A DNA stretch of 64,000 nt from Lysinibacillus sp. FSL K6-0232 (GCF_038008325.1 NZ_JBBOYW010000001.1:2346001-2410000); one strand, 5' to 3'; shown: positions 45,519 to 55,081, counted from the stretch's first letter. Numbers and translations: made by a program. Notes: generated from the letters alone by a model not told the origin.

Positions 45519-45556
45519 GCAGATATTGGCTTTCTTGCACGTAAGCCAATATCTGC
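45519..45556 (-). other. Perfect 13-bp hairpin in the bkdAB-bkdB spacer
   Basis: GCAGATATTGGCT (45519-45531) pairs with AGCCAATATCTGC (45544-45556) around a 12-nt loop. On the - strand it is not followed by a T-run, so it looks like an mRNA processing or stability element, or a weak attenuator, rather than a normal terminator. Confidence 0.65.
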
Positions 45557-45572
45557 TTGCTATTTGATTATG

Positions 45573-46556
45573 TTAAAATGCTGCTAGTTCTCGCATTGCA
45601 CGTTCAACTTTTTCAGGATTGATCATAAAATATTTTTCCATTGTTGGCGCATATGGCATCGCTGGCACATCAGGCCCTGCTAGGCGTTGAATTGGCGCAT
45701 CAAGCTCAAATAAACAATGTTCTGCAATAATCGCTGCAACTTCACTCATAATACTGCCTTCTTTATTATCCTCTGTGACAAGCAAGACTTTTCCTGTTTT
45801 GCTTGCTGCCTCAATAATGGCTTCTTTATCGAGCGGGTAGACTGTACGCAAATCAAGGATATGAGCGGAAATACCATCTGCTGCAAGACGCTCTGCCGCT
45901 TGGAGGGCAAAATGCACAGCTAAACCATACGTAATAACCGTGACATCATCCCCTTCACGCTTCACATCTGCTTTACCAATTGGCAATGTATAGTCATCTA
46001 GTGGCACTTCACCTTTAATTAAGCGATAGGCACGTTTATGTTCAAAGAATAGAACAGGGTCCTCATCACGAATAGCTGCTTTTAATAAGCCTTTTGCATC
46101 ATATGGTGTTGAAGGGATAACAATTTTCAAACCCGGTGTCCCTGCGAAAAGTGCTTCAACGGATTGCGAATGATAGAGTGCTCCATGAATACCTCCACCG
46201 AATGGCGCACGAATGACCATTGGGCAAGACCAGTCATTATTAGAACGATAACGGATTTTAGCTGCCTCGGAAACAATTTGATTCACTGCAGGCATAATAA
46301 AATCAGCGAATTGCATTTCAGCAATTGGACGCATACCATACATCGCAGCACCAATACCTACCCCTGCTATCGCACTTTCTGCCAGCGGTGTATCAAGCAC
46401 GCGATATTCGCCAAATTGATCGTATAGACCTGTAGTAGCTTTAAATACGCCACCCTTACGACCAACGTCCTCTCCTAAAATAAAAACGCGCTCATCGCGT
46501 TCCATCTCTTCTTTCATCGCTAATGTAATCGCATCAATATAAGACATTACTGCCAT
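45573..46556 (-). CDS. bkdAB: Branched-chain 2-oxoacid dehydrogenase E1 beta subunit
   Basis: This 327-residue subunit forms the alpha2-beta2 E1 that decarboxylates branched 2-oxoacids. It has G-E-D-V-G-R-K-G-G-V-F near residue 28, D-T-P-L-A-E-S-A-I-A-G near 55, and R-A-P-F-G-G-G-I-H-G-A-L-Y-H-S-Q-S near 120, which are almost the same as I recall for the B. subtilis protein. Its ATG shares one base with the bkdAA stop (TAATG), with GGAGGTG upstream inside bkdAA. Confidence 0.96.
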   Translation of the reverse strand: MAVMSYIDAITLAMKEEMERDERVFILGEDVGRKGGVFKATTGLYDQFGEYRVLDTPLAESAIAGVGIGAAMYGMRPIAEMQFADFIMPAVNQIVSEAAKIRYRSNNDWSCPMVIRAPFGGGIHGALYHSQSVEALFAGTPGLKIVIPSTPYDAKGLLKAAIRDEDPVLFFEHKRAYRLIKGEVPLDDYTLPIGKADVKREGDDVTVITYGLAVHFALQAAERLAADGISAHILDLRTVYPLDKEAIIEAASKTGKVLLVTEDNKEGSIMSEVAAIIAEHCLFELDAPIQRLAGPDVPAMPYAPTMEKYFMINPEKVERAMRELAAF

Positions 46557-47572
46557 TACGCGTCACCTCCGTCCACTGGTGCATAGACATATTTCAGTGC
46601 ATGCTCTGGCTGTGCATATGGAGCAGCCTCCGCATAATCTGTTGCTTCGTTCACTTCTGCCATCACACGCTCTTCAATTTCAGCACGTACTTCTTCTGAT
46701 AGTACACCTGCATCCATTAAATATTTTTCAAATAATAAAATCGGGTCCTTTGCCTTACCTTCTGCAATATCTTCAGCTGTACGATATTGGCGGTCATCAT
46801 CATCTGAGGAATGGGCAGTTAAACGGTATGTCACTGTTTCAATCAAGCTTGGACCTTCTCCACGTCTTGCACGGTCCGCTGCCTCTTTGACAACCTTATA
46901 AACTTCAAGTGGATTTTTACCATCAACCGTTACGCCCGGCATGCCATAGCCAATACCACGATCAGATACTTTCGCACAGCCTAACTGGCGTTCCACTGGT
47001 ACTGAAATCGCATATTGATTGTTTTCTACCATAATAATTACTGGTAGCTTATGGACACCTGCAAAGTTTGCGCCCTCGTGGAAGTCACCTTGGTTAGATG
47101 AGCCTTCGCCAAGTGTCACAAATGTAATAAAATCCTGCTGTTGGATTTTCCCTGCTAATGCTACACCAACTGCATGGGGAACTTGCGTTGTTACAGGAGA
47201 GGAACCTGTTAAAATACGATTTTTCTTTTGACCAAAGTGCCCCGGCATTTGACGTCCACCAGAGTTTGGGTCTTCCGCTTTGGCAAAGGCTGATAGCATC
47301 AACTCTCTTGGTGTCATACCAAAATGTAAAACAACGCCCATATCACGATAATAAGGTGCGATATAGTCCTTATTTTTATCAAGCGCAAAGGCTGCTCCAA
47401 CCTGTGCTGCCTCTTGCCCCTGACAAGAGATGACAAATGGAATTTTACCAGAACGGTTTAATAACCACATACGCTCATCTAATCTTCTTGCCATTAACAT
47501 TGTTTCAAACATTGCCAGTACATCCTCATTTGATAACCCTAAATCTTCATGTTTAATTTGAACATCTTGCAT
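46556..47572 (-). CDS. bkdAA: Branched-chain 2-oxoacid dehydrogenase E1 alpha subunit
   Basis: This 338-residue subunit binds thiamine diphosphate: L-G-E-G-S-S-N-Q-G-D-F-H-E-G-A-N-F-A near residue 160 with E-N-N-Q-Y-A at its end is the TPP motif. A-R-R-L-D-E-R-M near residue 30 and the phosphorylation-loop-like Y-R-L-T-A-H-S-S-D-D-D near 247 are conserved. AAAGGGGTG precedes the ATG. It lies 38 bases after lpdV. Confidence 0.95.
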   Translation of the reverse strand: MQDVQIKHEDLGLSNEDVLAMFETMLMARRLDERMWLLNRSGKIPFVISCQGQEAAQVGAAFALDKNKDYIAPYYRDMGVVLHFGMTPRELMLSAFAKAEDPNSGGRQMPGHFGQKKNRILTGSSPVTTQVPHAVGVALAGKIQQQDFITFVTLGEGSSNQGDFHEGANFAGVHKLPVIIMVENNQYAISVPVERQLGCAKVSDRGIGYGMPGVTVDGKNPLEVYKVVKEAADRARRGEGPSLIETVTYRLTAHSSDDDDRQYRTAEDIAEGKAKDPILLFEKYLMDAGVLSEEVRAEIEERVMAEVNEATDYAEAAPYAQPEHALKYVYAPVDGGDA

Positions 47573-47610
47573 ATGAGCACCCCTTTCATTCTATAGACCT
47601 CTACAATCGA

Positions 47611-49038
47611 CTAAAAATGGATAGCACGATCATCCACGGCTAAGGCTGATTCTGCCAAAACTTCATTTAATGATGGGTGTGGATGAATGGCCTGACTCAC
47701 TTCCCATGGTGTTGCATCTAGCACTTTTGCCAATGATGCCTCGCCAATTAAATCTGTTACATGTGGTCCTACCATATGAACACCTAAAATATCGTCTGTT
47801 TCTTGATCAGCAATAATTTTCACAAAGCCCTCTGTTTCACCATTTACTAATGCTTTACCAATTGCCTTAAATGGGAACTTACCAACCTTCAATGACAAGC
47901 CTTGCTCTTTGGCAGCACTTTCTGTTAAGCCTATACTAGCAACCTCCGGATAAGAATAAACACATTTTGGCACTTTTAAAGCATCTAATGCTACTGTTTT
48001 CCCCGTAGCAATATGCTCAATAGCTGCCAGCCCTTCATGAGAAGCAACATGTGCTAATTGCAAGCCACCAATCACATCCCCTATGGCATACATATGTGCT
48101 TCTTTCGTTTGATAACAATCATTCACTTGAATAAAGCCATTTTCCACATGAATTTCTGTATTTTCCAAGCCAATCCCTTGTGTATTTGCTTCACGCCCTA
48201 CACATAATAATAGTTTTTCTGCTTTAAAAACTTCTTCCTGCTCATTCACCTTCGCAGAAATGAAAACGTTATCATTTTCAATTTTGAACGTAGTTGTATC
48301 GAGTCGCGCATTTGTTACAATACGAACACCTCGTTTTTCCAATTGCTTTGTTACTTCTTTGACAATATCCGCATCCTCTGCTGGCAAAATAGTTGGTCCA
48401 TATTCTACAACTGTGACATCCACCCCAAAATCACATAACATCGATGCCCATTCAATGCCGATCACGCCACCACCAACAATTAATAATGATGTTGGTAACT
48501 GCTCTAGCTCCAAGGCATGATCTGAGTTCAATACATATTGACCATCAACTGTTAAGCCTGCCATTCCTCTTGGCTTCGAGCCTGTTGCAATAACAACATT
48601 TGTGGGCACAAGCATTTCATTTTCTGTACCATTTGCCATTTCAACAGAAATTGTTCCTGGCATCGGTGAAAAAATAGATGGTCCTAAAATTCGGCCTGTG
48701 CCATGGTAAACATCTATTTTGCCTTTTTTCATTAGTGCATTTACACCTTGACTTAGTTGCTCAACAATGGCCTGCTTACGAGCCTGTACTTTGTCAAATT
48801 GCAATGTCACACCTTCAATCGTAACACCATATTCACTAGCTGTTTTATTTGCCATTCGATATACTTCTGCACTTCGAAGTAGGGCTTTACTTGGAATACA
48901 GCCTTTATGCAAGCACGTACCACCTAGACGCTCACGTTCCACAATCGCTGTTTTCAAGCCTAGCTGTGCAGCACGAATCGCTGCCACATAACCGCCTGTA
49001 CCTCCACCTAAAATGACAACATCATAATTTTGAGCCAT
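47611..49038 (-). CDS. lpdV: Dihydrolipoyl dehydrogenase (E3) of the branched-chain complex
   Basis: This 475-residue flavoprotein reoxidises the lipoyl groups of BkdB with NAD+. The FAD loop G-G-G-T-G-G-Y-V-A-A near residue 11, the redox disulfide G-G-T-C-L-H-K-G-C-I-P-S-K near residues 39-51, the NAD loop V-G-G-G-V-I-G-I-E near 182 and the C-terminal H-P-H-P-S-L-N-E-V (catalytic His) are all present. The symbol lpdV follows its place in the bkd operon. A terminator hairpin lies between it and bcd. Confidence 0.93.
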   Translation of the reverse strand: MAQNYDVVILGGGTGGYVAAIRAAQLGLKTAIVERERLGGTCLHKGCIPSKALLRSAEVYRMANKTASEYGVTIEGVTLQFDKVQARKQAIVEQLSQGVNALMKKGKIDVYHGTGRILGPSIFSPMPGTISVEMANGTENEMLVPTNVVIATGSKPRGMAGLTVDGQYVLNSDHALELEQLPTSLLIVGGGVIGIEWASMLCDFGVDVTVVEYGPTILPAEDADIVKEVTKQLEKRGVRIVTNARLDTTTFKIENDNVFISAKVNEQEEVFKAEKLLLCVGREANTQGIGLENTEIHVENGFIQVNDCYQTKEAHMYAIGDVIGGLQLAHVASHEGLAAIEHIATGKTVALDALKVPKCVYSYPEVASIGLTESAAKEQGLSLKVGKFPFKAIGKALVNGETEGFVKIIADQETDDILGVHMVGPHVTDLIGEASLAKVLDATPWEVSQAIHPHPSLNEVLAESALAVDDRAIHF

Positions 49039-49113
49039 ATGGATTCCCCCTTTTGAGAAAAGTGCTAAAGTATCAATCTATTTATCTATGCTTTAGCTTC
49101 ACTGTGCGGTGCT

Positions 49114-49149
49114 GTTAAAAATGAAGAGCTTCTATCAAAAGCTCTTCAT
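49114..49149 (-). terminator. Terminator between bcd and lpdV
   Basis: An 11-bp stem pairs 49121-49131 with 49139-49149 (ATGAAGAGCTT and complement). On the - strand it runs into TTTTTAACAGC. It may separate bcd from the bkd genes, or only attenuate read-through. Confidence 0.8.
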
Positions 49150-49181
49150 AAAAATTTCATTATACATATTAAAAATTCGCT

Positions 49182-50276
49182 TTAGCGACCGTGTAAAATA
49201 TTTTTTTCATTTTTTAAAAATTGGCTACGAGATTTGGCTACACGAGCAATACGCTCCTCTGCTAAACGATTCGCTGCCACATATGTTGGAATACCATCGC
49301 GCTTTGAAATTGCAAAGATTTTTTCAATGCTATCATAAATTCCATCAACGCGTTTCATTGCACGCTCACGATTATAGCCATATAATTCATCCGCAACATT
49401 AATCACCCCACCAGCGTTAATAACATAGTCTGGCGCATAGACAATCCCTAACTCATGCAGTACATCTCCATGACGTGAATCTTTTAGCTGGTTATTTGCG
49501 GAGCCAGCAATTACCTTTGCCTTTAGTTGCGGAATTGTTTCATCATTTAAAATTGCTCCTAATGCACAAGGGGAAAAAATATCAACTTCTTGCGCATAGA
49601 TTTCATCAGGCGCCACAGCAATTGCGCCAAAGTCAGTAACAACTCGATCAATTGCAGCCTGATTAATATCCGTAACGACAAGTTTTGCCCCTTCATTATG
49701 TAAATACTCGCAAAGTTTGTAGGCTACATTGCCTAAACCTTGCACAGAAACTTTTAACCCTTCTAATGAATCCGAGCCAAACGCTTCTTTTGCAGCCGCT
49801 TTCATACCACGATAAACGCCATAAGCTGTTACTGGAGATGGGTTACCTGATGAACCAAATGCAGGAGAAATACCTGTTACATAGTTTGTTTCCTCATGAA
49901 TTAAATCCATATCCGTTACTGTTGTCCCTACATCCTCTGCCGTAATATAGCGGCCATTTAATCCCTGAATAAAGCGGCCTAATGCTCGAAACATCTCTTC
50001 ATTTTTATCTTTAAATGGATCACCAATAATGACCGTTTTTCCGCCGCCAAGGTTTAAACCAGCTGCAGCATTTTTGTAAGTCATTCCTCGTGCTAAACGT
50101 AATGCATCTTCAATAGCATTTTCCTCTGATGCATATGTCCACATACGTGCTCCACCAAGTGCTGGTCCAAGTGTTGTATCATGGATAGCGATAACCGCCT
50201 TTAACCCTGATGCTTCATCTTGGCAAAATACCAATTGTTCATAATCATACTTTTCCATATACTTGAAGATTTCCAT
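49182..50276 (-). CDS. bcd: Leucine (branched-chain amino acid) dehydrogenase
   Basis: This 364-residue NAD-dependent enzyme deaminates Leu, Val and Ile to their 2-oxoacids. [10 protein letters not shown] near residue 38, the catalytic Lys in N-L-G-G-G-K-T-V-I near residue 80, the Rossmann segment V-Q-G-L-G-N-V-A-Y near 183 and V-I-N-A-G-G-V-I-N near 290 are clear. Length and sequence closely match what I recall for B. subtilis Bcd. It feeds the BCKDH complex encoded downstream. Confidence 0.96.
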   Translation of the reverse strand: MEIFKYMEKYDYEQLVFCQDEASGLKAVIAIHDTTLGPALGGARMWTYASEENAIEDALRLARGMTYKNAAAGLNLGGGKTVIIGDPFKDKNEEMFRALGRFIQGLNGRYITAEDVGTTVTDMDLIHEETNYVTGISPAFGSSGNPSPVTAYGVYRGMKAAAKEAFGSDSLEGLKVSVQGLGNVAYKLCEYLHNEGAKLVVTDINQAAIDRVVTDFGAIAVAPDEIYAQEVDIFSPCALGAILNDETIPQLKAKVIAGSANNQLKDSRHGDVLHELGIVYAPDYVINAGGVINVADELYGYNRERAMKRVDGIYDSIEKIFAISKRDGIPTYVAANRLAEERIARVAKSRSQFLKNEKNILHGR

Positions 50277-50726
50277 GAAACTCGCCCCTTTGCTTTGGAA
50301 GGTACATCCCCAAAATGCCCATCCTAATCAAGTTTAATTGTACAATTTACTTCTTCTTGTCATTATGCTCACAGCCTCTAAAATCAGCAGGCTGATCTCC
50401 CCTTTTTTAGCAGGTATTTAGACCCCAATAGTGGAAGAAAAAATTGTTTAGTAATGGATAATATTGCTCCACTTATTTTTACAATACTGACAAATTCACA
50501 ATTTCGCAACTATTATTACATATTCTTGTTTAAGTAATAATTTTCTAAATATTCACTCAATATAAAATGATTTTAAAATAATGATATTTCAACATGGATT
50601 GTGCACTCTCATCCATTCTTTTTGAGGACAGTAAATCATGTCGATTTTTGCTACACTTCAATCAACCTCTCTACTAACTTTAGTTTGAAAATTTCAGCTA
50701 TATTTATAAGTGTGCTTCAACCTTCC
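50277..50726. other. Long spacer upstream of bcd, no gene seen
   Basis: No reading frame with coding character is seen in this AT-rich stretch. I looked for a sigma-54 (-24/-12) site for bcd, since the B. subtilis operon has one, and did not see it. A short inverted repeat with ATCAGC/GCTGAT lies near 50385-50398. The bcd promoter should lie here but I cannot place it. Confidence 0.5.
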
Positions 50727-50754
50727 TTGACATTCCATCACCCACAAGTACAAT
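50727..50754 (+). promoter_or_regulatory. Sigma-A-type promoter of the DUF2627 gene
   Basis: A perfect TTGACA (50727-50732) and TACAAT (50749-50754) are 16 bp apart, followed by AAGGAGGAG and ATG 50781. Confidence 0.7.
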
Positions 50755-50780
50755 TAAGGTAGAAATAAGGAGGAGTATCT

Positions 50781-51017
50781 ATGGCCCGTTTAGCTGCATT
50801 TATTGTCATGCTGATTCCAGGTCTTATGGCTGCAGGTGGCATTAAATTTATGCGTGATACATTGTTTGGTAAGCTTATCTCACCTTTCCCATTTTTATGG
50901 CTGCAATTTGTAGTAGGAGTTATTCTCTTTGTTATAGGCTTTGGCTTTTTCGCAGGATTTTTACTTCATCGTGATAGAAAAAAGGGAAAAGTAGCGCCTC
51001 GCTTCCAAAAAAAATAA
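50781..51017 (+). CDS. DUF2627 small membrane protein (YqzF type)
   Basis: This 78-residue protein has two membrane helices (about residues 3-22 and 38-60) and a basic C-terminal tail (H-R-D-R-K-K-G-K). It starts M-A-R-L-A-A-F-I-V-M after AAGGAGGAG. The sequence and the position between the glycerophosphodiesterase and bkd genes fit the DUF2627/YqzF family, whose function is unknown. It is convergent with the phosphodiesterase gene. Confidence 0.82.
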   Translation: MARLAAFIVMLIPGLMAAGGIKFMRDTLFGKLISPFPFLWLQFVVGVILFVIGFGFFAGFLLHRDRKKGKVAPRFQKK

Positions 51018-51066
51018 AAATAGCTATCCAGTAAGTCTTCGATGACTTATTTGGATAGCTATTTTT
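51016..51066. terminator. Bidirectional terminator after DUF2627 and the glycerophosphodiesterase gene
   Basis: A 15-bp stem (51016-51030 with 51052-51066, AAAATAGCTATCCA and complement) continues with GTAAGTC/GACTTAT around a small loop; A/T runs flank both sides. Confidence 0.85.
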
Positions 51067-51793
51067 ATAGACGTTGCTGCGCTGCTAAAACTTTATCAGG
51101 ATAATCTGTAATCCAACCAATTACAGCAGGATGTGGATTCGTTAAAAATGATTCTGTACCATCAATCGCATAAAATCGACAGGCTTTGTTACTACTTACG
51201 CAAGCCTCTAAATATCGAGGCTTATAGTACCTTTTATGCATATGCACAGTATCTGCGGCTCGATAATCCGACAATAAATCCCATTTTATTTTTTTCGTGG
51301 CAATCAATGCTGTTTCATATTCAGGACGCTGTTTTTTGACAATTTCCAGCAATTCATAGTGAAATGATGAAAAATGGCTGCCTGCTGGCACTTTTAAGCC
51401 ATCCAACATATGAATAAGCGCATTTTTTTGGTCAAGAATCGTGGACTTTAGCTCAATATTCAAAGGTATCTGATGCAGCATTGCCCATGCTAAAACGGCA
51501 TCAAAAGACGGCATTTTATAAGATGAAAAAAACCGTTTCCATGGCTTGCCTAATTTAAAGCCTAGCAACTCCTCAAGCGTACAATCGCTCACTAGCTTAT
51601 TGCTACCGACCAGCCTCGATAACTGTGGATCATGGTATACAACGGGCAATCCTTCTTTTGAAAATTGAATATCTAATTCAATCCCATCAGCTCCTAGCTC
51701 CATCGCCTTATCAAAAGCTTGCAACGTATTTTCCAGCGCATAAGCAGAGGCTCCGCGATGCGCAAACACAGGAATGGTTGATGGATTAGACAT
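51065..51793 (-). CDS. Glycerophosphodiester phosphodiesterase (YqiK type)
   Basis: The GDPD signature is present: V-F-A-H-R-G-A-S near residue 10, E-N-T-L near 20, G-A-D-G-I-E-L-D-I-Q near 38, and V-Y-H-D near 53. It hydrolyses glycerophosphodiesters to glycerol-3-phosphate and an alcohol, with metal. No signal peptide is seen, so it is probably cytoplasmic. I choose ATG 51793 (M-S-N-P-S-T); the frame is open to 51805. The start overlaps the end of the DUF342 gene by 8 bases, suggesting coupling. Confidence 0.9.
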   Translation of the reverse strand: MSNPSTIPVFAHRGASAYALENTLQAFDKAMELGADGIELDIQFSKEGLPVVYHDPQLSRLVGSNKLVSDCTLEELLGFKLGKPWKRFFSSYKMPSFDAVLAWAMLHQIPLNIELKSTILDQKNALIHMLDGLKVPAGSHFSSFHYELLEIVKKQRPEYETALIATKKIKWDLLSDYRAADTVHMHKRYYKPRYLEACVSSNKACRFYAIDGTESFLTNPHPAVIGWITDYPDKVLAAQQRL

Positions 51794-53357
51794 TGAGCTC
51801 ACCAAATTCTAATAGGAATTTACCATTGGTCATTTTATTTAATAAGGACGATTTTCTGCCAATTTGAATATACGTACCTGGATAGGCTTCTTTCGTCACA
51901 ATAATCTCCTCTTTTCCCACACGACGCATTTCTTCCATCAATAATTTAATTTCACGATCTAATGTTGCTGCCTCAGCCTTTAATGCGTTTAAAGCCTGCT
52001 TTGTTACTTCAAAGCTTGCCGTCTGCTCTTTAGATAGCTGATTCAAAAATGGTAATAAGCTTTTTATTTTTTCCTCATGTGCTAAAATTTCTGCTTGTAC
52101 CTGCTTAAGCTGTATCGCCTTTTCCTGCATCATTAACTGACTTTCCTGCTTATTGACGCTTTCAATAATCAAATCTGTTCGACGCTCTAATCGATTACCT
52201 GATACCGCTGTAACAATCGTATTTTTTGCTATCGTACGTCCACCTATAATTTTTCCTTTGCGTTCGTCAACAAAAATAGAATTTGCAGAAAGCTGTGATC
52301 CTAACGCATAAAAGCCAATATGAATACTATCAGCCGCAAGTAAATTTGCCTCATTGACATGTTTAACAAAAATATTGCCGCCCGCCTCTACAACTGTTGT
52401 GCCAAGCCCAAAGATGCCCCCACGAATATAAACATCACCTTCAATGGATTTAATTAATTTGGCACCGCTTACACCTTCAGCTCCATCAATTGAAATATCG
52501 CCAGTGGCAATTACAGTATAACCATTTGTAACGGTTCCTTTAATACTCAGGGAACCATTAAACTCTAGATTTCCTGTTTCCACGCCAACATCACCATGGA
52601 TAGGAAGGTGTCTATTTACACCAATCAATCCCTTAACATCATCTAAAGCGCCTGCAATTTTAGAACGAATGACGATTTTTCCGTCCTCTTCCACTTCATA
52701 GGCTGATTTTGTATCATAACGGATAGGAAAATCCCTTCCCGGAGCAGCAGCTACTACTTCACCGAGCACATTTTTTCCGGGTATACCCAATGTTGCAGGA
52801 ATCTTTTCACCTAGCCACGAACCTTCTGAAATTTCTGAGATAAAATTCATATCATAATAATCGGCTTTTCCATCCTCACGTATTACTGGTTTTCTCTCGG
52901 GTTTAGGTAAGTATGTAATTTGCGCATCTGTTCCTGCTATAGGTGGTGTCCCTTGAGCAATTAAAAATGCCTTGCCTGGTTCAGCTTTCAAAATATCAAA
53001 ATCTAAAACCCCGTAAACAATCCCTTTTTCTTCGAGTGTTTCTAGAATTTGCTGTGTCAATTTCTCTTGATGCTGCTGAATATATTCATGCGTTTCATAT
53101 ATAAAAATAGAGGCTGACATTTTATCACGTGCAATCTCAGCTTCAATATTTGGAAGCCAGCGTCCGATTTCAACAGGATTTGTGCTTACTGTTGTCAGTA
53201 CATTTTTTAATATTGCAAAATTAGATAATTTCAGTCGTGGATAGCTACGTAAAATACTATCAAATTCTTTCAATGGGAAACCAGCACTAAACGTAAGCAT
53301 AAATACCTTGCCATTTTCTTCAGAAATTTCGAAGTTTTCATTTCGAACTAGAATCAA
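51786..53357 (-). CDS. FapA/DUF342-family polymer-forming protein
   Basis: This 523-residue protein has the FapA (DUF342) layout: an N-terminal region of about 150 residues, then a Gly/Ile-rich parallel beta-helix (G-D-V-G-V-E-T-G-N-L-E-F-N-G-S-L-S-I-K-G-T-V near 250-275, A-E-G-N-I-F-V-K-like turns near 310-350), then a helical coiled coil (about 395-470) and a short end. Role uncertain; family members are linked to flagellar polar placement in Vibrio and are common in Bacillales. It is upstream of and overlapping the phosphodiesterase gene. Confidence 0.85.
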   Translation of the reverse strand: MILVRNENFEISEENGKVFMLTFSAGFPLKEFDSILRSYPRLKLSNFAILKNVLTTVSTNPVEIGRWLPNIEAEIARDKMSASIFIYETHEYIQQHQEKLTQQILETLEEKGIVYGVLDFDILKAEPGKAFLIAQGTPPIAGTDAQITYLPKPERKPVIREDGKADYYDMNFISEISEGSWLGEKIPATLGIPGKNVLGEVVAAAPGRDFPIRYDTKSAYEVEEDGKIVIRSKIAGALDDVKGLIGVNRHLPIHGDVGVETGNLEFNGSLSIKGTVTNGYTVIATGDISIDGAEGVSGAKLIKSIEGDVYIRGGIFGLGTTVVEAGGNIFVKHVNEANLLAADSIHIGFYALGSQLSANSIFVDERKGKIIGGRTIAKNTIVTAVSGNRLERRTDLIIESVNKQESQLMMQEKAIQLKQVQAEILAHEEKIKSLLPFLNQLSKEQTASFEVTKQALNALKAEAATLDREIKLLMEEMRRVGKEEIIVTKEAYPGTYIQIGRKSSLLNKMTNGKFLLEFGELNV

Positions 53358-53651
53358 GCTACCTCCTCCTTCCCTCTATATGTAAGTATATACAATCTAC
53401 TTACATTTGTTTAGCGACCATTGTCACTATCAAAAAAGAAAATAGAACTACTTAATTATTAAAAGTTCTAGCAATATCTTATTTTTTCTAATTTATTTAG
53501 ATATATTTCACTACCCAGGCAATTATTTTTAATAAAAAAATCCTTTTAATCTAATATTAGCTCGTTAGGCTAATTTGAATAAGTAATAACCAATCCATAC
53601 GGAATAAAGTTTCACTTATGCTATGCAATTTTATAAGTTAGTCCCTTCTTA

Positions 53652-53843
53652 CTATTCATCCAATAATATTAGGAAAGTGCTTTCTGCACAATATGTAGCA
53701 CCAAGTCGCCTCACTTGCACTCGTGTCATATAATACAGAGCAATTTGACCATCTATTGCTAAACGCACTTCAAATAAATCATTGTCCAAATGTGTTATTT
53801 CTAATGAATTCATACCATCTAATTGAAAATTGACTGTTTTCAT
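53652..53843 (-). CDS. Hypothetical protein, 63 residues
   Basis: ATG 53843 (M-K-T-V-N-F-Q-L-D-G) follows AGGTGAT at good spacing; the frame is open to 53852. The protein is soluble-looking, alternates charged and hydrophobic residues as in a small beta-rich domain, and ends F-L-I-L-L-D-E. I do not recognise it. It stands alone in a roughly 690-base interval between the DUF342 gene and the binding lipoprotein. Confidence 0.55.
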   Translation of the reverse strand: MKTVNFQLDGMNSLEITHLDNDLFEVRLAIDGQIALYYMTRVQVRRLGATYCAESTFLILLDE

Positions 53844-54057
53844 TATTATCACCTATTTATCATTTCGCTTCCTTTATTCTTCTCTATTATATGATAATTG
53901 CATACCATTTGTTTTCATTGCTTTATGCACATAAAGTAACAACTTGTTTTATTTTATAAGTTGTTACTTTTTTTATTCTGTGTTACGCTTTATTTACAGT
54001 TGATTGTAAAGCTTTATTAAAGAGCTTTTATGATAAAACTTATTTTAGGAGGATATG

Positions 54058-54945
54058 ATGAATTTAAAAAAGATTAGTATTTTATCAGCCTTATCACTTT
54101 CCTTATTTCTAACAGGATGTGGCAAGCAAGAAGAAAAAGATGTTAATGCTAGTGTGGGGGAAGCTGTTAATTATACGATAACTGGGATTGAACCTGGTGC
54201 AGGAATATCTGATGCTACACATAGAGTATTGGATGGGTACGAAAATTTAGCAGACTGGGATATTGAGGAAAGCTCGACAGCTGGGATGTTGATTCTTTTA
54301 GATGAGGCAATTCAAAACGAGGAGCCTATTGTCGTAACAGGCTGGACACCTCACTGGATGTTTGAAGAATTTGATTTAAAATTTTTAGAGGATCCTAAAA
54401 ATATTTATGGCGGGACGGAAAGCATTCATACCCTTGCAAGACTTGGCTTTGACGAGGATATGCCGAATGCCTATAAAATTTTAGATGCCTTTCATTGGGA
54501 AGTAGAAGATATGCAAGCTGTTATGGCAGAGGCGGAAAAGTCCTCGTTTGAAGAAGCCGCAGAAAATTGGGTCACAAATAATGAGGAAAAGGTGAATGAA
54601 TGGCTAGCAGGCACAGAGAAAGTCGATGGCGAAACCATTCGAGTCGTTTCTGTACCTTGGGAATCCGAGCAAGCCTCATCCAATGTCATCAAATATGTCT
54701 TAACAGAACAAGGCTATAATGTCGAGCTAACAGAAGTCGATCCAGCCGTCATGTTCCAAGCTGTCGCTATGGATTCTGCTGATGTAACTGTTGCCCCATG
54801 GCTACCGATGACACACAAAACCTTCTATGAGCAGCACAAAGACAATGTGATCGACCTAGGTCCAAATATGGAAGGCGCACGCTCTGGCTTAGCCGTACCA
54901 ACATATGTAGATATTGATTCTATTGAGGACCTTGAAGCAAAATAA
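54058..54945 (+). CDS. Glycine-betaine-type ABC transporter substrate-binding lipoprotein (OpuAC/ProX family)
   Basis: The N terminus is a lipoprotein signal with lipobox L-F-L-T-G-C near residue 21. The rest (about 275 residues) resembles OpuAC-type binding proteins: W-T-P-H-W-M-F near residue 100 and W-L-P-M-T-H-K near 255 give the tryptophans that form the aromatic box for quaternary amines. I choose ATG 54058, five bases after AGGAGG, over the ATG three bases earlier. No permease or ATPase gene is adjacent, so it is an orphan binding protein that must pair with a transporter elsewhere. Confidence 0.87.
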   Translation: MNLKKISILSALSLSLFLTGCGKQEEKDVNASVGEAVNYTITGIEPGAGISDATHRVLDGYENLADWDIEESSTAGMLILLDEAIQNEEPIVVTGWTPHWMFEEFDLKFLEDPKNIYGGTESIHTLARLGFDEDMPNAYKILDAFHWEVEDMQAVMAEAEKSSFEEAAENWVTNNEEKVNEWLAGTEKVDGETIRVVSVPWESEQASSNVIKYVLTEQGYNVELTEVDPAVMFQAVAMDSADVTVAPWLPMTHKTFYEQHKDNVIDLGPNMEGARSGLAVPTYVDIDSIEDLEAK

Positions 54946-54951
54946 ATAGAC

Positions 54952-54999
54952 AAAAACCATGCATTTTGAGTGATGTTCAAAATGCATGGTTTTTATTGT
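54952..54999. terminator. Strong terminator after the binding lipoprotein
   Basis: A perfect 18-bp stem pairs 54952-54969 with 54977-54994 (AAAAACCATGCATTTTGA and complement) around a 7-nt loop, followed by TTTTTATTG. Confidence 0.9.
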
Positions 55000-55081
55000 T
55001 AGAACGATTACATGAAACTTCAAGACTACCCTGAGATATATTTAATAATGTAGCCATTTAAGCTAAAAACTATTTCTCTCA

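Noticed and set aside
50277..50726. Sigma-54 promoter for bcd
   Set aside because: Expected from the B. subtilis operon, but no GG-N10-GC type -24/-12 element was seen on the - strand.
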